Shown here piece by piece: positions 47,190 through 56,316 of a DNA stretch of 64,000 nucleotides (position 1 is its first letter; each line of letters opens with the position of its first letter). The stretch covers positions 62,001-126,000 of the forward strand of contig CAJQNB010000007.1 in assembly GCA_905479575.1 (NCBI GenBank), written 5' to 3'. The DNA is from an uncultured Pseudophaeobacter sp. GTDB taxonomy: Bacteria > Pseudomonadota > Alphaproteobacteria > Rhodobacterales > Rhodobacteraceae. A program made the position numbers and the translations under genes. The notes under the pieces were generated by a model. That model searched no databases. It was not told the DNA's origin and saw only the letters and a program-made list of their open reading frames with translations.

Positions 47190-47666
47190 GTGGAGTATGA
47201 CCTGATCCTGCGCTGGCTGCATGTGCTGGGCGCCTGTACCCTGCTTGGCACCGGCGCTGGTATCGCCTTTTTTATGGTGATGGCGCATCGCAGCGCGGAC
47301 CCCCGGATAATTGCCCATACCGCCGGGGTGGTTGTGCTGGCCGATCTCTTGTTTACCACCACAGCCGTGGTGGTGCAGCCGGTGAGCGGTGCTTTGCTGG
47401 CACATGCGCTGGGGTGGAGCCTGTGGGAAGGTTGGATTCTGCTGTCGCTGGGCCTGTATCTGCTGACGGGGCTGTTTTGGCTGCCGGTGGTGTGGATCCA
47501 GATCCGGCTCCGGGATCTTGCGCGCGCGGCGGCGACCACAGGGGCCGGGCTCCCAGCCACATACCATCGCCTGTTTCGCATCTGGTTTGCCTGCGGCTTT
47601 CCCGCCTTTGCAGCCGTATTGGCCATCGTCTGGCTGATGCTGGCGCGCCCCGATATAGGCTTTTGA
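47190..47666 (+). CDS. DUF2269 integral membrane protein
   Basis: The 158-residue protein has four membrane helices with RWLHVLGACTLLGTGAGIAFFM at the start, conserved HxxG in the first helix, and a central TTAVVVQPVSGALL, which fits DUF2269 (predicted integral membrane family). GTG 47190 begins 1 bp after the preceding stop and has CAGGAG upstream, so translation is coupled to the SDR-DoxX gene. These two families are often neighbours; together they may form a membrane redox unit, which is inference. Confidence 0.8.
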   Translation: MEYDLILRWLHVLGACTLLGTGAGIAFFMVMAHRSADPRIIAHTAGVVVLADLLFTTTAVVVQPVSGALLAHALGWSLWEGWILLSLGLYLLTGLFWLPVVWIQIRLRDLARAAATTGAGLPATYHRLFRIWFACGFPAFAAVLAIVWLMLARPDIGF

Positions 47667-47942
47667 AGCTCGGTGTCTCTGGCAGGGTGTCGCAGGCGGG
47701 TCGGTGCAAGCGGATTTTCCAGAAATCAAACCTTGGGCTGCGACATTCAGCGTTGGTAGAACCCCGCTTTACCCCGGGGCGTAGTCGGCCTATAACGCCT
47801 GCATGTCCAATATCCTGGCCATCATTATTCGAATTATATCCCCGGCGCTCTGATCACATGAGACGCCGGGCAAAGGCGCTTGAGCCATCGCGCCGAACCG
47901 AATATCCCGATTTCCGAACCGATTATCCAAAGGACGCCACCC

Positions 47943-50858
47943 ATGTGCGCCGACACTGCTGATACCCCCGAATACAAACAGACCCTGAACCTGCCAAAGA
48001 CCGATTTTCCCATGCGCGCAGGCCTGCCCAAGCGCGAGCCCCACTGGCTGGAGCGCTGGGCCAAGATCGGCGTCTATGACCGGCTGCGCGAAAAGACAGG
48101 GCGCACGCCTTTCACGCTGCATGACGGCCCGCCCTACGCTAACGGCCATCTGCACATTGGTCATGCGCTGAACAAGACCATCAAGGACATGATCGTGCGC
48201 TCGCACCAGATGATGGGCTTTGACTCGCGCTACGTGCCGGGCTGGGATTGCCACGGGTTGCCGATCGAGTGGAAGATCGAAGAGCAGTACCGCAAGAAGG
48301 GCAAGAACAAAGATGCCGTGGATGTGGTGGAGTTCCGCCAGGAATGCCGCGCCTTTGCCGACCAATGGGTGGATATCCAGCGCGAAGAGTTCAAGCGCCT
48401 GGGCATCACCGGCAACTGGGCTGATCCTTACCTCACGATGGATTTCCATGCCGAGGCGGTGATCGCGGCGGAGTTTCAGAAGTTCCTGATGAATGGCACG
48501 CTGTATCAGGGCTCCAAACCCGTGATGTGGTCGCCGGTGGAAAAAACCGCCCTGGCCGAGGCCGAGGTGGAATACCACGACAAGGAGAGCTTTACCGTCT
48601 GGGTGAAGTTTGCCGTCACCGGCGGATCTGAAGACCTGGCAGGCGCCCATGTGGTGATCTGGACCACCACCCCCTGGACCATGCCGTCCAACAAGGCCGT
48701 CGTGTATGGCGACAGCTTTGATTACGGCCTCTACGAGGTCACCGACGCGCCGGAAGAATGCTGGGCCGCCAAAGGCGATCGCTTCATCCTGGCCGACAAA
48801 CTGGCCGCTGACGTGATGTCCCGCGCCCGCCTTGCCGAGGGCCAGTATAGCCGCGTGCGCACCGTACCAGCGGATGAGCTGGCACCGCTGCAACTGTCGC
48901 ACCCGCTGGCTGGAGCCGACGGCAGCAACGGTGAATGGGATGCGCCGCGTGATTTCCGCGCCGCGCCCTTTGTCACCGATGAAGAAGGCACCGGTTTTGT
49001 GCACTGCGCGCCAAGCCACGGGATGGAGGAATTTGAGCTCTACCGTGATCTGGGCATGCTGGAGCAGGTGATCACCTATAACGTCATGGATGATGGCGGC
49101 TTTCGCGCCGATCTGCCGTTCTTTGGTGGCAAATACATCCTTAACCGCAAGGGCGGCGAGGGCGATGCCAACAAGGCCGTAATCGACAAGCTGGTCGAGG
49201 TCGGCGGCTTGCTGGCCCGTGGCAAGATCAAGCACAGCTACCCGCACAGCTGGCGCTCCAAGGCACCGATCATCTATCGCAACACACCCCAGTGGTTTGC
49301 CAGCGTGGATCGCGCGGTGGGCGACGGTCAGGACGAGATGGGCACAACCATCCGCGAACGCGCCCTGCGCTCGATCGACGAGCTGGTGAAATGGACGCCG
49401 CAAAAGGGCCGTAACCGGCTTTATTCCATGATCGAAGCCCGCCCGGACTGGGTACTGTCGCGCCAGCGCGCCTGGGGCGTGCCGCTGACCTGCTTTGTGA
49501 AAAAGGGTCTGCTGCCCACGGATGAGGGCTTTTTGCTACGCGATGACGCGGTGAATGCCCGTATCGTTGCAGCCTTTGAAACCGAAGGCGCCGATGCCTG
49601 GTATCTGGACGGCGCCAAGGAACGTTTCCTGGGATCGGATTACAAGGCGGACGAGTGGGAGCAGGTGTTCGACGTGCTCGACGTTTGGTTTGATTCCGGC
49701 TCGACCCATGCCTTTGTTCTGCGCGACCGCAAAGACGGCACCGAAGATGGCATTGCAGATGTCTATATGGAAGGCACCGACCAGCACCGGGGCTGGTTCC
49801 ACTCCTCCTTGTTGCAGGCCTGCGGCACCAAGGGGCGCGCGCCCTATAAAAACGTTGTTACCCATGGGTTTACCCTGGATGGCAAGGGCAACAAGATGTC
49901 CAAATCTCTGGGCAATACCATCGTGCCTGAGGAGATCGTCAAACAGTACGGCGCCGATATCCTGCGGCTCTGGGTGGCGCAGACCGATTATACCTCGGAT
50001 CAGCGCATCGGCCCTGAGATCCTGAAAGGCACCGCCGACAGCTATCGTCGCTTGCGCAACACCATGCGCTATATGCTGGGTTCGCTGCATGATTTCACCG
50101 ATGATCAGCGCGTTGATGCTGCGGATATGCCCGAGCTGGAGCAATGGGTGTTGCACCGTCTGGCCGAGCTGGATCACCAGGTCCGCAACGGCTATAAAGC
50201 CTTTGATTTCAACGGGGTGTGGCAGGCGATCTTTACCTTTGCCACCGTCGACCTTTCCGCCTTCTACTTTGATGTGCGCAAGGATGCGCTGTATTGTGAC
50301 GGCGACACGCTGAATGCCCGCGCCGCCCGGACCGTGCTTGATATCCTGTTCCACCGTCTGACCACCTGGCTGGCGCCAATCCTGGTGTTCACCATGGAAG
50401 AAGTCTGGCTGGAGCGTTTCCCCGGCGAGGACAGCTCGGTGCATCTGGTCGATATCCCCGATACCCCGGCAGATTGGCTGAACGAGCCGCTTTCGGCCAA
50501 ATGGGCGCAGATCCGTCAGGCCCGCCGGGTGGTGACAGCTGCACTCGAACTGCAGCGTATCGACAAGGTGATTGGTGCCTCGCTGGAGGCAAATCCGGTG
50601 GTGCATGTGCGTGATCCAGAGGTGCTGGCCCTGCTGAAATCGGTGAACTTTGCCGATATCTGCATCACCTCCGACATCTCCCTCACCACTGACCCGGCGC
50701 CGGCAGAGGCCTTCCGTATGCCCGAAGTCGACGGTATCTCGGTGGTCTTTGAAAAAGCCGAAGGCGACAAGTGCCAGCGCTGCTGGAAAATCCTGCCGGA
50801 TGTTGGCAGCCATTCCCACGCCGGCCTCTGCGGCCGCTGCGATACAGCCCTGAGCTGA
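47943..50858 (+). CDS. ileS: Isoleucyl-tRNA synthetase
   Basis: The 971-residue protein is a class I IleRS: HIGH motif as HLHIGH around residue 71, a KMSKS motif at 651-655, the CP1 editing domain with WTTTPWTMPSNKAV (residues about 240), and a C-terminal zinc-binding end (CQRCWKILPDV, CGRCDTAL). It charges tRNA-Ile. ATG 47943 with AAGGA upstream matches the family N-terminus; an in-frame ATG at 47880 would add 21 residues. Its transcript ends at the bidirectional hairpin at 51010-51047. Confidence 0.97.
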   Translation: MCADTADTPEYKQTLNLPKTDFPMRAGLPKREPHWLERWAKIGVYDRLREKTGRTPFTLHDGPPYANGHLHIGHALNKTIKDMIVRSHQMMGFDSRYVPGWDCHGLPIEWKIEEQYRKKGKNKDAVDVVEFRQECRAFADQWVDIQREEFKRLGITGNWADPYLTMDFHAEAVIAAEFQKFLMNGTLYQGSKPVMWSPVEKTALAEAEVEYHDKESFTVWVKFAVTGGSEDLAGAHVVIWTTTPWTMPSNKAVVYGDSFDYGLYEVTDAPEECWAAKGDRFILADKLAADVMSRARLAEGQYSRVRTVPADELAPLQLSHPLAGADGSNGEWDAPRDFRAAPFVTDEEGTGFVHCAPSHGMEEFELYRDLGMLEQVITYNVMDDGGFRADLPFFGGKYILNRKGGEGDANKAVIDKLVEVGGLLARGKIKHSYPHSWRSKAPIIYRNTPQWFASVDRAVGDGQDEMGTTIRERALRSIDELVKWTPQKGRNRLYSMIEARPDWVLSRQRAWGVPLTCFVKKGLLPTDEGFLLRDDAVNARIVAAFETEGADAWYLDGAKERFLGSDYKADEWEQVFDVLDVWFDSGSTHAFVLRDRKDGTEDGIADVYMEGTDQHRGWFHSSLLQACGTKGRAPYKNVVTHGFTLDGKGNKMSKSLGNTIVPEEIVKQYGADILRLWVAQTDYTSDQRIGPEILKGTADSYRRLRNTMRYMLGSLHDFTDDQRVDAADMPELEQWVLHRLAELDHQVRNGYKAFDFNGVWQAIFTFATVDLSAFYFDVRKDALYCDGDTLNARAARTVLDILFHRLTTWLAPILVFTMEEVWLERFPGEDSSVHLVDIPDTPADWLNEPLSAKWAQIRQARRVVTAALELQRIDKVIGASLEANPVVHVRDPEVLALLKSVNFADICITSDISLTTDPAPAEAFRMPEVDGISVVFEKAEGDKCQRCWKILPDVGSHSHAGLCGRCDTALS

Positions 50859-51009
50859 GGCGCGCCTCAGCTTATACAGGCCTCAGCTTATACGGGCCCA
50901 ATCGTATAAGGGTCTGAACTCAAAACGTGTCTGGCAGCCTGGTGCTGCCCGGCCACCCATAAAACGGCCGCCAATCTGCGGTGCGACTCGCAGCTTGGAC
51001 CGGACGAAC

Positions 51010-51047
51010 AAAAAAAACCTGTCGCGCCATGCGCGGCAGGTTTTCTT
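51010..51047. terminator. Bidirectional terminator between ileS and the small unknown gene
   Basis: ACCTGTCGCGC (51017-51027), CAT loop, GCGCGGCAGGT (51031-51041), flanked by A7 on the left and TTTTCTT on the right. The 11-base stem has one T-G wobble. T-runs on both strands fit the convergent genes on either side. Confidence 0.8.
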
Positions 51048-51106
51048 GTCTGGAGGGGAAGGAGAGAGAGGTCGTAAAACGCGGGAGGGTTCTGATGTGG
51101 AGGGCG

Positions 51107-51499
51107 TTACAGAGAGGCTCCATCAACCGCAGCCACAGCTTGGCTGCGCGCGGCGCGATAGCTGTCTTCTGCCATCAGGCTGCTGACAGGTTTTGGGCCC
51201 GGGGCATGGTTCGAGGTCAGAGCCAGGAACTGCGCCAACATTGCCTGTTCGGCATAGCTGACACGGCCCAGGGCCTTGTTTCTTGCCGCTTCCAGGGCCG
51301 GGCCTGCTGACTGGGGGGTGCCCATTTCGGATTGCTGGGCTTTCTCTGCCGCCTTCAGCGCTGTTTCACGCTGGATGGCCCGATCCATTCCTTGGGTCTT
51401 ACCTTCGTTAAGACTTGCATCCATTTCAGGAACGCCTGCCTTGTAAGAGGCGGCAAGGTTGCTGACATTGAGATTTGAACCAATTGCAGAGATCATCAT
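51107..51499 (-). CDS. Small Ala/Gln-rich protein of unknown function
   Basis: The 130-residue protein (start 51499, or ATG 51496 one codon later) has no signal peptide or membrane segment. It is rich in Ala, Gln and Ser, with likely helices (DRAIQRETALKAAEKAQQ; ALGRVSYAEQAMLAQFLAL). I do not recognise a domain. It stands alone, opposite to ileS and divergent from ogt, with its own terminator. The clean start, codon use like its neighbours and the flanking terminator argue that it is real. Confidence 0.6.
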   Translation of the reverse strand: MMISAIGSNLNVSNLAASYKAGVPEMDASLNEGKTQGMDRAIQRETALKAAEKAQQSEMGTPQSAGPALEAARNKALGRVSYAEQAMLAQFLALTSNHAPGPKPVSSLMAEDSYRAARSQAVAAVDGASL

Positions 51500-51686
51500 C
51501 TTAACCCATTCATTCTTTCTGAACTTGTTTTAACAGATTTTTATCAAAATTGACGCCCCCCCTTGGGTCACGGTTCGGAGGAATTAGGTTAGCGACCTAT
51601 ACGAAAGTGCGAATTTACTCTGTATTTACGCCCCAAATCTATGCCCTAGTGCAGGAAACCGTCCTTATCCTTACGGAGCATCTGCA

Positions 51687-52139
51687 ATGCCGTCGGCCCA
51701 GATTGATACATTTGTCGGAATATTGAGCGTGACAGAGACCGATGGGGCGATAACCGGCCTGCGCTGGGGGCCGCAGGAACAATCCAGAACCGCGCTCCTG
51801 GACCGCGCCATAGACCAGCTCAGAGCCTATTTTGCCCGGGAGCTGCATCGTTTTGATCTGCCATTGCATATTGCCGGATCGGCGTTCCAGCAGGCGGTCT
51901 GCGCGGCAATGCTGGCAATTCCCATGGGGCAGACCAGGACCTATGGCGATATTTCCAAGGAGCTGAACATCCCGCCTCAACCCGTGGGCAATGCCTGTGG
52001 CGCCAATCCAATCCCGGTAATCATTCCCTGCCACCGGGTTCTGGCGGCAGAGGGCCTGGGCGGGTTTTCTGGCGGCACGGGGATTGAGACAAAAATAGCC
52101 CTGCTCAAACACGAAGGCGCTGCCAGCTTACTGATCTAA
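51687..52139 (+). CDS. ogt: Methylated-DNA--protein-cysteine methyltransferase
   Basis: The 150-residue protein matches the MGMT family: the wing segment IPMGQTRTYGDISKELNIP, then NPIPVIIPCHRV with the acceptor Cys115, and a terminal GLGGFSGGTGIETKIALL. It removes O6-methyl groups from guanine by transfer to its own cysteine. The short N-terminal domain is usual for Ogt. GGAG sits nine bases before the ATG. Confidence 0.94.
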   Translation: MPSAQIDTFVGILSVTETDGAITGLRWGPQEQSRTALLDRAIDQLRAYFARELHRFDLPLHIAGSAFQQAVCAAMLAIPMGQTRTYGDISKELNIPPQPVGNACGANPIPVIIPCHRVLAAEGLGGFSGGTGIETKIALLKHEGAASLLI

Positions 52140-52279
52140 GGCTTTGCGCGCCCCCAATGCGACCTCTGGATTGTGTCTTTGCACAAACGTTCCGGCGGGC
52201 ATGTGCTTTGACTCAGTCACAGCACAGAGGGGTTGGCCTCTTTTATATTACACCGCTGCAAACAGGGGCTGGCTTTGGC

Positions 52280-52324
52280 AGGACGCAAAGTGGGAGGCCA
52301 GTCACGCAAAGTGGAAGGTCAGTC
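52280..52324. repeat. 21-bp imperfect direct repeat
   Basis: ACGCAAAGTGGGAGGCCAGTC followed at once by ACGCAAAGTGGAAGGTCAGTC, two mismatches, just beyond the pcs stop. It lies at the junction of the convergent ogt and pcs genes; its meaning is unclear. Confidence 0.5.
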
Positions 52325-53011
52325 ACGCTGCGGAAAGATCTGCTGCGCAATGCCGACAAACAACAGATAGACAGAGGTCACAACCAAGCCCCAATGCGCC
52401 CAGCTTTCCGGGTGGAAATCCACCCAGGCGGCCCAGCCGGCAAAAAAAGTCCAGGCCAGGGCGACCGGAAGCGAGACCCGGCGCCAGCGCTCGGTGCGCA
52501 CGGGATGAATGAACTTCAGGGGCAGGAACATGGCAATAGACAGCAGAGTCACCAGCACCAGTATGGTCCAATGGCTGGGTTCCAGGGCAAAGATCACCAG
52601 CACCAGCATGTTCCAGCAGCCTGGAAATCCGGAAAAGGAATTGTCCTTGGTCTTCATGCGGGTGTCGGCAAAATACATCGCGCTGGCAAAGGTGATGACA
52701 ATAATGGCAAACCAGCCAGTCCAGCCCGACATCAGCCCGGATTGGAACAGGGCAAAGGCCGGGATAAAGACATAGGTCAGGTAGTCGATGATCAGATCCA
52801 GCAGCACGCCGTCAAACTGCGGTGCATAGCGACCAACCTGATAATGTCGCGCCAATGGTCCATCAACGCCGTCCACCGCAAAGGCCACAACCAGCCAAAC
52901 GAACATCAAACTCCATTTGGCCTCCGCTGCGGCCAGCATGGAGAGCATTGCAAAAACAGCACCTGTGGCGGTGAGCAGGTGAACGGAGAGGGCGCGAAAC
53001 TGTGGTGTCAT
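52319..53011 (-). CDS. pcs: Phosphatidylcholine synthase
   Basis: The 230-residue integral membrane protein has seven to eight helices and the CDP-alcohol phosphatidyltransferase motif DGVDGPLARHYQVGRYAPQFDGVLLDLIID (two-metal site DG-AR-D-D). The N-terminus LSVHLLTATGAV and the YFADTRMKTKDNSFSGFPGCWN segment are those of Pcs, which condenses choline with CDP-diacylglycerol to make phosphatidylcholine in one step. Membrane phosphatidylcholine made this way is common in Rhodobacteraceae. Confidence 0.95.
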   Translation of the reverse strand: MTPQFRALSVHLLTATGAVFAMLSMLAAAEAKWSLMFVWLVVAFAVDGVDGPLARHYQVGRYAPQFDGVLLDLIIDYLTYVFIPAFALFQSGLMSGWTGWFAIIVITFASAMYFADTRMKTKDNSFSGFPGCWNMLVLVIFALEPSHWTILVLVTLLSIAMFLPLKFIHPVRTERWRRVSLPVALAWTFFAGWAAWVDFHPESWAHWGLVVTSVYLLFVGIAQQIFPQRD

Positions 53012-53475
53012 AATCTCGTGATGGCGAATTTCACCGACGCCTGCAAGACCTCAGTGCAACCAAGTGGGGTATTCCTGACGTTGCAGGCCCATCATCACCG
53101 TGTCGTGGGCCTCATTTTGCGCAGCAAGCAAGATCATTTTTGCCTTGGGCGAATCTGGCTGGGGCAGATCGGACCGGCGAATGCGATGGGGCAGACGCGG
53201 AATGTGGATCTGCGACGGGGCCGGGGCGGGGCAAGCAGGGGCGGGATGAAACGCAAGAGTCTGTACAGTCAACTGAGCATCCTTTCTGGAGCAAGAGGAG
53301 GCTTCAGATAAGCGGCAAGGCGTTAACCACAGATGCAGCCGGAGGCAGAACTTATCTCGAATTTTAGCAATGTCACCGCCCGCTTTCCTCCGGGGTCGCT
53401 GCTGCATAAATCAAATTCCAATAATGGAATTTATTTGCTAGAGTGCCATAGAGCAAGCAAAAGACGGGGCTTTCA
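53012..53475. promoter_or_regulatory. 464-bp region with a perfect inverted repeat near the methyltransferase start
   Basis: No gene can be supported here. A perfect eight-base inverted repeat, AAATTCCA-ATAA-TGGAATTT (53412-53431), lies 45 bp upstream of the methyltransferase ATG in an AT-rich segment, and GTTAACCAC near 53323 resembles half of a CtrA-type site. The rest is GC-rich and lacks family-like frames. Confidence 0.4.
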
Positions 53476-54039
53476 ATGGGGCAAGGCGCGTATCATTGGG
53501 ACAGGATCTATGAGGCACGGAAAACCGAATCGGTAAGCTGGTTTCAGAACGATCCGACGCCATCCTTGAGCGCGATTGCGCTCTGTGGTGGCCAAGCCCT
53601 GTCGATCCTTGATATCGGCGGCGGAAGCTCTCGCCTGGCGGGCGCCCTGGTGGAGCAGCGCCGCCATGATGTGACGGTTCTGGATCTGTCGAAACGCGTC
53701 CTGACCTTGGCCCGTGTCCGGCTTGGTGCTGACAGGCGCAAAGTGGCCTGGATCGCAAAAGATGTTACCCGGTGGCAGCCCCACCGGCAGTGGGACATCT
53801 GGCACGACCGGGCGGTGTTTCGCTTTCTGACCGAGGACCAGGATCGCCAGGCTTACCTGCAGGCCCTGGGTGCTGCGGTGCCGCACAAAGGTCATGTGAT
53901 TCTCGCCGGCAGTGCGCCCGACGGGCTGCAGAGCCAGCTGGGGGAGAGCTATGATCTGGTGCACAGCTGGGCCGAGACCCATGGCACCCCGACGGGGCAG
54001 GCGCAGGCCTTTACGTGGTGTGTGTTCCAAAAACTATAA
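53476..54039 (+). CDS. Class I SAM-dependent methyltransferase
   Basis: The 187-residue protein begins like a family of small methyltransferases (WDRIYEARKTESVSWFQ), with motif I ILDIGGGSSRLAGAL near residue 44, VTVLDLSKRVL for motif II, and a conserved VHSWAETHGTPTGQ region where related proteins have a metal-linked segment. It probably methylates a small molecule or a metal compound; related proteins have been tied to thiol or selenium/tellurium methylation, but I cannot choose. The promoter region before it carries a perfect inverted repeat. Confidence 0.85.
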   Translation: MGQGAYHWDRIYEARKTESVSWFQNDPTPSLSAIALCGGQALSILDIGGGSSRLAGALVEQRRHDVTVLDLSKRVLTLARVRLGADRRKVAWIAKDVTRWQPHRQWDIWHDRAVFRFLTEDQDRQAYLQALGAAVPHKGHVILAGSAPDGLQSQLGESYDLVHSWAETHGTPTGQAQAFTWCVFQKL

Positions 54040-54145
54040 CAGGCCGGATCTCCGGGCCAGTTTGGCAGGCCAGTTTGAGGGGCCTGTTTGAGGGGGCAGT
54101 ATTCGCGATCAGCCTGAGGTCCGGGGCGTATCGCCAAGCGCCAGA

Positions 54146-55084
54146 TCAGGCCTTGGGGTGGCTGCGGTTGTAGACCGCCATCAGATGAGCGGTATCCACA
54201 GCGGTATAGGCCTGCGTTGTCGACAGCGAGGCATGGCCCAGAAGTTCCTGGATGGAGCGCAGATCGCCGCCGGCTTCCAACAGATGGGTGGCAAAGCTGT
54301 GGCGTAGGGCATGGGGGGTGGCACTGGCAGGCAACCCCAGCTGCGCCCGGGCCTGGGCCATGGCGCCCTGGATCTGGCGGGGGTTGAGCGCTCCACCACG
54401 CAGGCCGCGAAACAGCGGCCCGTCGTCGTCTTTGGGATGGGGCGACAGGGCGAGGTAGCGCTGCACGGCTTCGCGGGCAGCGTCGATGACCGGCACCAGC
54501 CGTTCCTTGCCGCCCTTGCCCAGAATACGCAGGCTGGCCGGCAGGGGGGCGGCTTTGCCGGTCAGGGACAGGGCCTCGGAAATGCGCAGCCCACAGCCGT
54601 ATAGCAGCGTTACCACGGCGACATCTCGCGCCGCGATCCAATCAGTGCCGGACTGCAGCTCGACGGTCTCGATGACCGCGCGGGCGGCATCCTGGTCCAG
54701 CGGGCGGGGCAATTTCTTTTGAAACTTTGGCGCTCGTGCTGCCAAAACGGCGGTGGGCTCAAACCCTTCCCGGTCTGCCAGCCAGCGATAAAAGCTTTTC
54801 ACCGCAGAGAGTTTGCGCGCCAGCGAGCGCGCTCCGGTGCCGGAGTTGCGCTCCTGTGCCATCCAGGCGCGCATGTCCGAGGTGGTGATCCGCGCCAGTG
54901 CGCCAAGCCCCTGCGGCGCGCCAGTGTGCCGGGTCATAAAGGCGAGAAAGCCGCTGAGATCGCCCTGATAGGCGCTGATGGTATTGGCCGCAGCCCCGTC
55001 CAGCGCACTGATGCCCTGCAGCCAGAGCTGTAGCGCATCACGGCAAGCCGGAGAGATCAACATCTGCACCTCTGGCGTGCTCAT
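54146..55084 (-). CDS. xerC: Tyrosine recombinase XerC
   Basis: The 312-residue protein has the N-terminal SAM-like DNA-binding domain and the C-terminal catalytic domain with R (YGCGLRISEAL), KGGKERLVPV, HALRHSFATHLLEAGGDLR, the LGHASLSTTQAYT motif and nucleophile Tyr293. It resolves chromosome dimers at dif with XerD. A DUF484 gene lies upstream on the same strand, the arrangement usual for alphaproteobacterial xerC. Confidence 0.94.
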   Translation of the reverse strand: MSTPEVQMLISPACRDALQLWLQGISALDGAAANTISAYQGDLSGFLAFMTRHTGAPQGLGALARITTSDMRAWMAQERNSGTGARSLARKLSAVKSFYRWLADREGFEPTAVLAARAPKFQKKLPRPLDQDAARAVIETVELQSGTDWIAARDVAVVTLLYGCGLRISEALSLTGKAAPLPASLRILGKGGKERLVPVIDAAREAVQRYLALSPHPKDDDGPLFRGLRGGALNPRQIQGAMAQARAQLGLPASATPHALRHSFATHLLEAGGDLRSIQELLGHASLSTTQAYTAVDTAHLMAVYNRSHPKA

Positions 55085-55225
55085 CTTGGTGCCCCCCTCA
55101 GCATCCCACCCGGCATAGGCCGCGCCAAAGCACCTGAGTTCACATGTTTTGGTGGCACGCAGCGCGGTGCGGCAGATCCAAGGCGGCCGGGGCGCCGGGA
55201 TAGGCCAGGGCGGCTCATGCCAGGG

Positions 55226-55936
55226 TCATGCCAGCCAGCGGCACATGGCGCGTTCAAAGACGCCGGCAAAAAAGGTCAACAGATCGGTGCCGTGCTGCGG
55301 GGTGAATTGATGCGGATCTTCCGAGCCCAGCACCAACAGACCAGGGAGGCGGCCGGCGCCGAGATTCAGCCGCAGGCAGGCTTCGGAGCGGATCCATTCG
55401 GCCTTGTCGCCATAGATCTGGCTGGTGCCGCCCTGCAGTTGGCGCAGAGTAACCTGACGGGCTGGCCCGCCGCGGTCCGATCCGGCATAGCTGTCGATGA
55501 AGCCGGGGTTGGCCACCTTGAGTATCTCGCCCATGCGCGCGGCTGCGGCACCGCCATCGTCCTGCAGGGTTTCCAGCACCAGAGAAACCGAATCCACCCG
55601 CATGATCTCGGCCAGGTCGCCATTGAGCGCCTGCAAAAAGCCCTCAAAATCGGTGGGGTCCAGCAGCCGCAGAACAGCGCGATGGATCTGATTCGTCCCA
55701 GCGAGGTTTTCATAGGCCGCCGCAATCACCGACCTGTGGGTGTCTTCCAGCCGATCCAGCCGGGCCTCCATCCGTTCCATGGCGATGCCGCGCAGGTCAA
55801 CGATATTGGAACCCATGGCGCGTTCATTGGCCGAAACCAGGGCATCCATCAGGCCCTGATCTTCGAGAACCGCGTCTGGCTTTGCCAGAATCGCATCGCG
55901 CAGGGGCGTGTCTAGTTTGGCTGTGGTGCTGCTCAT
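55226..55936 (-). CDS. DUF484 family protein (GAF-like) linked to xerC
   Basis: The 236-residue protein is soluble, with a helical N-terminus (LSKP-like NAILAKPDAVLEDQGLM, MERMEARLDRLEDTHRSVI) and a GAF-like C-terminal domain (LPGLLVLGSEDPHQFTPQHGTDLLTFFAGVFERAM). DUF484 genes sit immediately upstream of xerC in many proteobacteria, as here (141 bp). The function is unknown. Confidence 0.85.
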   Translation of the reverse strand: MSSTTAKLDTPLRDAILAKPDAVLEDQGLMDALVSANERAMGSNIVDLRGIAMERMEARLDRLEDTHRSVIAAAYENLAGTNQIHRAVLRLLDPTDFEGFLQALNGDLAEIMRVDSVSLVLETLQDDGGAAAARMGEILKVANPGFIDSYAGSDRGGPARQVTLRQLQGGTSQIYGDKAEWIRSEACLRLNLGAGRLPGLLVLGSEDPHQFTPQHGTDLLTFFAGVFERAMCRWLA

Positions 55937-56316
55937 TCTTGAACCTCTGTGGGGCTTTGAGACCGGGTTATAACACGGGTTTTCGAACAGAGTGGCTAAA
56001 AATGTGTTACGGGCGGGAAAAGGCCGAAGAAAAGCCCCCCAAAAAGGGGAGCTCCCGCCCAGGGCTGCTGGATCAGAGATCCCTTGCCCCAGTTGGGCCG
56101 GGCGCCGGGCTGCGCCCGGCGCAAAAAGAAAGAAAAGGGGCTGAGAAGCGGTTTAAGGGCAGGACTGCCCCTAAACGCGCCGCATCTATCTTGTCAGGGA
56201 ATTTGCGGCCTCAAGGGCGAGCCACGCTGGCGCGTGGGCGCCAAAGTGGCGCCCCTTGACCCCAAAAATCCCGGACCCCGAAAATCCCGGCGACCCCAAA
56301 AGTCCTGGCGCTGTTG
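55937..56316. repeat. GC-rich intergenic repeat, copy C
   Basis: Ordered modules as in copies A and B: GGGGAGCTCCCGCCC near 56046; GGGCCGGGC with the perfect nine-base hairpin GCGCCGGGC (56102-56110)/GCCCGGCGC (56114-56122) and an AAAAAG run; GCTGAGAAGCG near 56140; GGGCAG...CTGCCCC; CCTCAAGGGCGAGCC near 56208; and CCCCTTGACCCC near 56254. The 380-bp gap lies between two minus-strand genes and has no coding sequence. Confidence 0.7.

Noticed and set aside
53320-53330. CtrA-type site (GTTAACCAC) near the methyltransferase gene
   Set aside because: Only one half-site matches and no second half lies at the right distance.
53051-53407. 118-codon minus-strand frame upstream of pcs
   Set aside because: No domain, Pro/Arg-rich middle, typical of antisense or chance frames; kept as gene-free.
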